A stretch of DNA of 32,500 nt. Source: Anaeromyces robustus (Eukaryota; Neocallimastigomycota; Neocallimastigomycetes; Neocallimastigales; Neocallimastigaceae). Within the stretch, counting starts at the first letter, position 1. Every line of letters begins with the position of its first letter. Shown here one piece after another: positions 29,973 to 32,500 of this stretch. Made by a program: the position numbers and the translations under genes. The DNA lies in NCBI GenBank assembly GCA_002104895.1, contig MCFG01000144.1, forward strand, positions 30,001 to 62,500, given 5' to 3'. The notes below the pieces were generated by a model. That model was not told the origin of the DNA. It made no database searches and saw only the letters and a program-made list of their open reading frames with translations.

Positions 29973-30676
29973 TAATGACAAAATATTATAATTGATGTGT
30001 TTAAACTAAAATATTATTATAATTTTAGTTATCTATAATATTTATATTATTATAATAGTAATTTATCTATTATTATTGTTTTTATAGTAATTATTTTATT
30101 CAATTTTTTATACTAATTATTATTGAATTTTACTTTTTTTTATTGTTTAAACTAACTTTTTCATTGCTAGAACATTTAATGATTATCTATATTACACATA
30201 TTTAATTAGTGAATTCTTTTTATATTTTATTTTATATATATACAAGATTAATTTTAACAAGGTTTAAATATTAATCTTTTTTTTTTTTTTTTTTTTATAA
30301 ACTCCTTTATAAAAAAACTTTTTATTTGTGATATATCATAATATAATGTAATATATTTTTACAATACAATAATAATATATATCAATATATAAAAATAAAA
30401 TAATAGTAAAAAATAATTTTAAAATTATTCCGCATTATATTTATTTAAGATCAGAGACGTAATTATTTTAAAATTTTTATAAATAATATATTACAATATA
30501 TTATAATATATTTTAATAGCAATTTTATTTCAATAGATAAAAATTATATTTAATATATATATATAAATAAGAAAAAAATTTCTTATTTGGAATATTACAT
30601 TATAATATATAATATATAATATTAATGAATAACCATTATAACTATTATAAATTATAACATAATAATATTATAAAAA

Positions 30677-30677
30677 A

Positions 30678-30708
<31 letters not shown>

Positions 30709-30799
30709 ATGAATTAAAATAAATAAATAAATAAGTAAATAAATAAATAAATAAATTAATAAATAAATAAATAAATAAATTAATAAATAAGTAAATAAA
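30677..30799. repeat. (AAAT)n array, opposite orientation
   Basis: About thirty AAAT units with interspersed GAAT, AAGT and TAAT variants. It is the complement of the ATTT arrays at 11962 and 29902. Confidence 0.88.
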
Positions 30800-31136
30800 A
30801 AAAAATTTTTTTATTTTTAATTAATATAATACTTAATTAATATAAACAGGTAGCAATTTAATATAATAAATACCAGCCAGTCCATTCTAATAAATGACTA
30901 TAAATAAAAATTAAAATATTTACATTAACTTAATTCTCATGGTTTAATTTATTTTTTTAGTATGAATTTATTGATGTTGATTAAATAATATAAATAATAT
31001 CATGATTTTTATTAAGCTATTAAGCATCACTTTTTTTATTATTATTAAAATACTTTTTATTTATTATTTTATATAAATAAAAATAGATTAAGTTTATGCA
31101 CTTTTTTCTTTTTGTTTGTTTGTTTGTTTGTTTGTT

Positions 31137-31175
<39 letters not shown>

Positions 31176-31207
31176 TTATTATAAATTATGATATATAAAA
31201 TAAAATA

Positions 31208-31212
31208 ATAAT

Positions 31213-31249
<37 letters not shown>

Positions 31250-31250
31250 T
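31208..31250. repeat. (TAA)n microsatellite
   Basis: Run of about a dozen TAA units in the spacer, following a T/A homopolymer junction at 31136-31171. Confidence 0.85.
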
Positions 31251-31440
31251 AACAGTTAAAAATTTAAATATTTAGAAAAGTATCTTTATTTTATTATTAT
31301 TCATAATTATTATTATTCCTTATTATTATTATAATTATTATAATTAATATAATTATAATTATTAACTATTATTAATTATTTAATATTAATTATTATAATT
31401 ATTATAATTATTATTATATGTTGAATTTTATTTTATAATT

Positions 31441-31556
31441 TTCTTTTTTTTTTTTTTCTTTTTTCTTTTTCTTTTTTTTTTTTTCTTTTTTCTTTTTTCT
31501 TTTTTCTTTTTTCGTTTTTTCTTTTTTTTTTTTTTTCTTTTTTCGTTTTTTCTTAA
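31441..31556. repeat. Polypyrimidine tract with (TTTTTTC)n
   Basis: About 115 bases consisting of T and C apart from two G residues in ttttttcg units. TTTTTTC repeats with near-regular seven-base spacing. Such mirror-like pyrimidine tracts can form triplex DNA. Confidence 0.85.
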
Positions 31557-32403
31557 CATTCATTTTATTTTCATATGATTTTTCTCTTACAATGACTAGA
31601 AATGGTAATTACAAAAAAAAACTTTTTTAAATTCTAAATGAATTAAACTCAATTTTTAAAATCAATACACATTTTGCTATAAATTGTGGTTATTTTGTTA
31701 TATAAAGTTTAATTAAAAAAAAAAATTTATATTTATATTTTTAATTTTTTTTATAGACTTATCATGCGATTTTCACATGAATGTATCGGAATTAATTAAA
31801 TTCCCTGCCTTAACATTTTTTTTTTTTTTTAAAGTTTTAAAGTTTTAAATATTAAATATTATTTTGTTAAATATAATTATTAATTATTAATTATTAATTA
31901 TTAAGATGAAAAATTGGTTTAAACTAAAAAAAATTAATCTAATTGATTATTGATAAATTATTAATTAGTTTAATCTATACTTATTATGATCTTCAAAAAA
32001 TTTAAAAGAGAGGAAGAGAGAAATCAAGAATTTCTTTTTCTTTTTTCATTTTTTTTTCCTTTAAAGATTGAATTGTATATCCATTATATAAAATAATACT
32101 TATTATCTATTAGTACTTAACAGATACATTTATTGTTAATATTTTTTTTTATTTATTTATCAGCAATCAAAACTAATATTTTAAAAAATATAAATATATT
32201 ATTTATATATTTCTCAATAAATTCTTTACAAAGATAATGAAAAATAAACTAACTAAAATATATTCAATTAAAAAATTAATTAATTAATAAATAAATATTA
32301 AAGTTAAAAAAAGGATAAAAAGTTAATTTTTGGAATAGAATATCATTAAAAATTTTTTAAGATTAATAAAAAAACAAAACAAAATAAAATAAAATAATAA
32401 CAT

Positions 32404-32453
32404 AAAATAAAAATAAAAATAAAAATAAAAATAAAAATAAAAATAAAAATAAA
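32404..32453. repeat. (AAAAT)n pentanucleotide array
   Basis: About nine perfect AAAAT units near the window end, followed by attcttttttagcg. Confidence 0.85.
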
Positions 32454-32500
32454 TTCTTTTTTAGCGTAGATGAATTTAATCAATTAAACAATTAATTGTT

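Larger units (their letters stand above)
24696..32500. other. 7.8-kb A/T-rich intergenic region
   Basis: No credible gene seen on either strand. Contains poly(A)/poly(T) runs, ATATT, AAAT, TAA and polypyrimidine arrays, and small hairpins (27121-27142, 29749-29800, 26470-26495). Slightly mixed sequence occurs near 26420-26540, 27922-27950 and 31565-31812 without convincing coding capacity. Promoter sequences of the cyclase must lie in its first few hundred bases. Confidence 0.6.

Noticed and set aside
31592-31848. Mini two-exon gene: ATG ACT AGA AAT G, intron 31605-31756, then a short open frame (DLSCDFHMNVSELIKFPAL)
   Set aside because: The splice is possible and keeps frame, but the product is about 30 residues ending in poly-Phe with no recognisable domain; chance cannot be excluded.

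Overview
The window looks like nuclear DNA of an anaerobic gut fungus (Neocallimastigomycota; genus not resolvable by eye). Intergenic DNA is extremely A+T-rich, full of poly(A)/poly(T) runs and A/T microsatellites. Genes are sparse islands with A/T-ending codons, TAA stops and few introns. The gene content fits this group: a fungal CBM1 joined to a GH43 glycosidase, a Cthe_2159-type carbohydrate-binding protein otherwise typical of rumen and cellulolytic bacteria, and a squalene-hopene-type cyclase that lets cells make a sterol surrogate without oxygen. Dictyostelid DNA is also A+T-rich with poly-Asn runs, but this gene set argues against it.

Layout. 1-547 is A/T spacer. 548-3496 (+) encodes a 982-residue secreted repeat protein I do not recognise: a Trp/Gly/Asn head, a Thr-rich linker, 26 units of a 15-residue Cys repeat, and a very acidic tail with its own ~43-residue repeat. 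3497-7382 is spacer with a near-perfect 45-bp inverted repeat and a coding-like remnant. 7383-9656 (+) is a two-exon gene for a secreted CBM1-GH43-CBM enzyme; a 618-bp intron cuts the CBM1. 9657-14861 is spacer with microsatellites. 14862-16793 (+) encodes a secreted Cthe_2159-family protein. 16794-22505 is spacer; its 18.2-21.1 kb part is less A/T-pure and holds diverged repeats, an inverted-repeat cassette and short open coding-like pieces, best read as decayed mobile elements. 22506-24695 (-) is an intronless squalene-hopene/tetrahymanol-type cyclase with an added N-terminal hydrophobic segment. 24696-32500 is spacer with large simple-sequence arrays.

Three of the four genes have secretion signals, and two of these are recognisably directed at plant polysaccharide (GH43 enzyme; pectin/cellulose-binding Cthe_2159 family). 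The cyclase serves membrane lipid synthesis. They are several kb apart and not an operon. The least explained item is the 548-3496 repeat protein; next are the inverted-repeat structures at 6190-6320 and 20945-21075.
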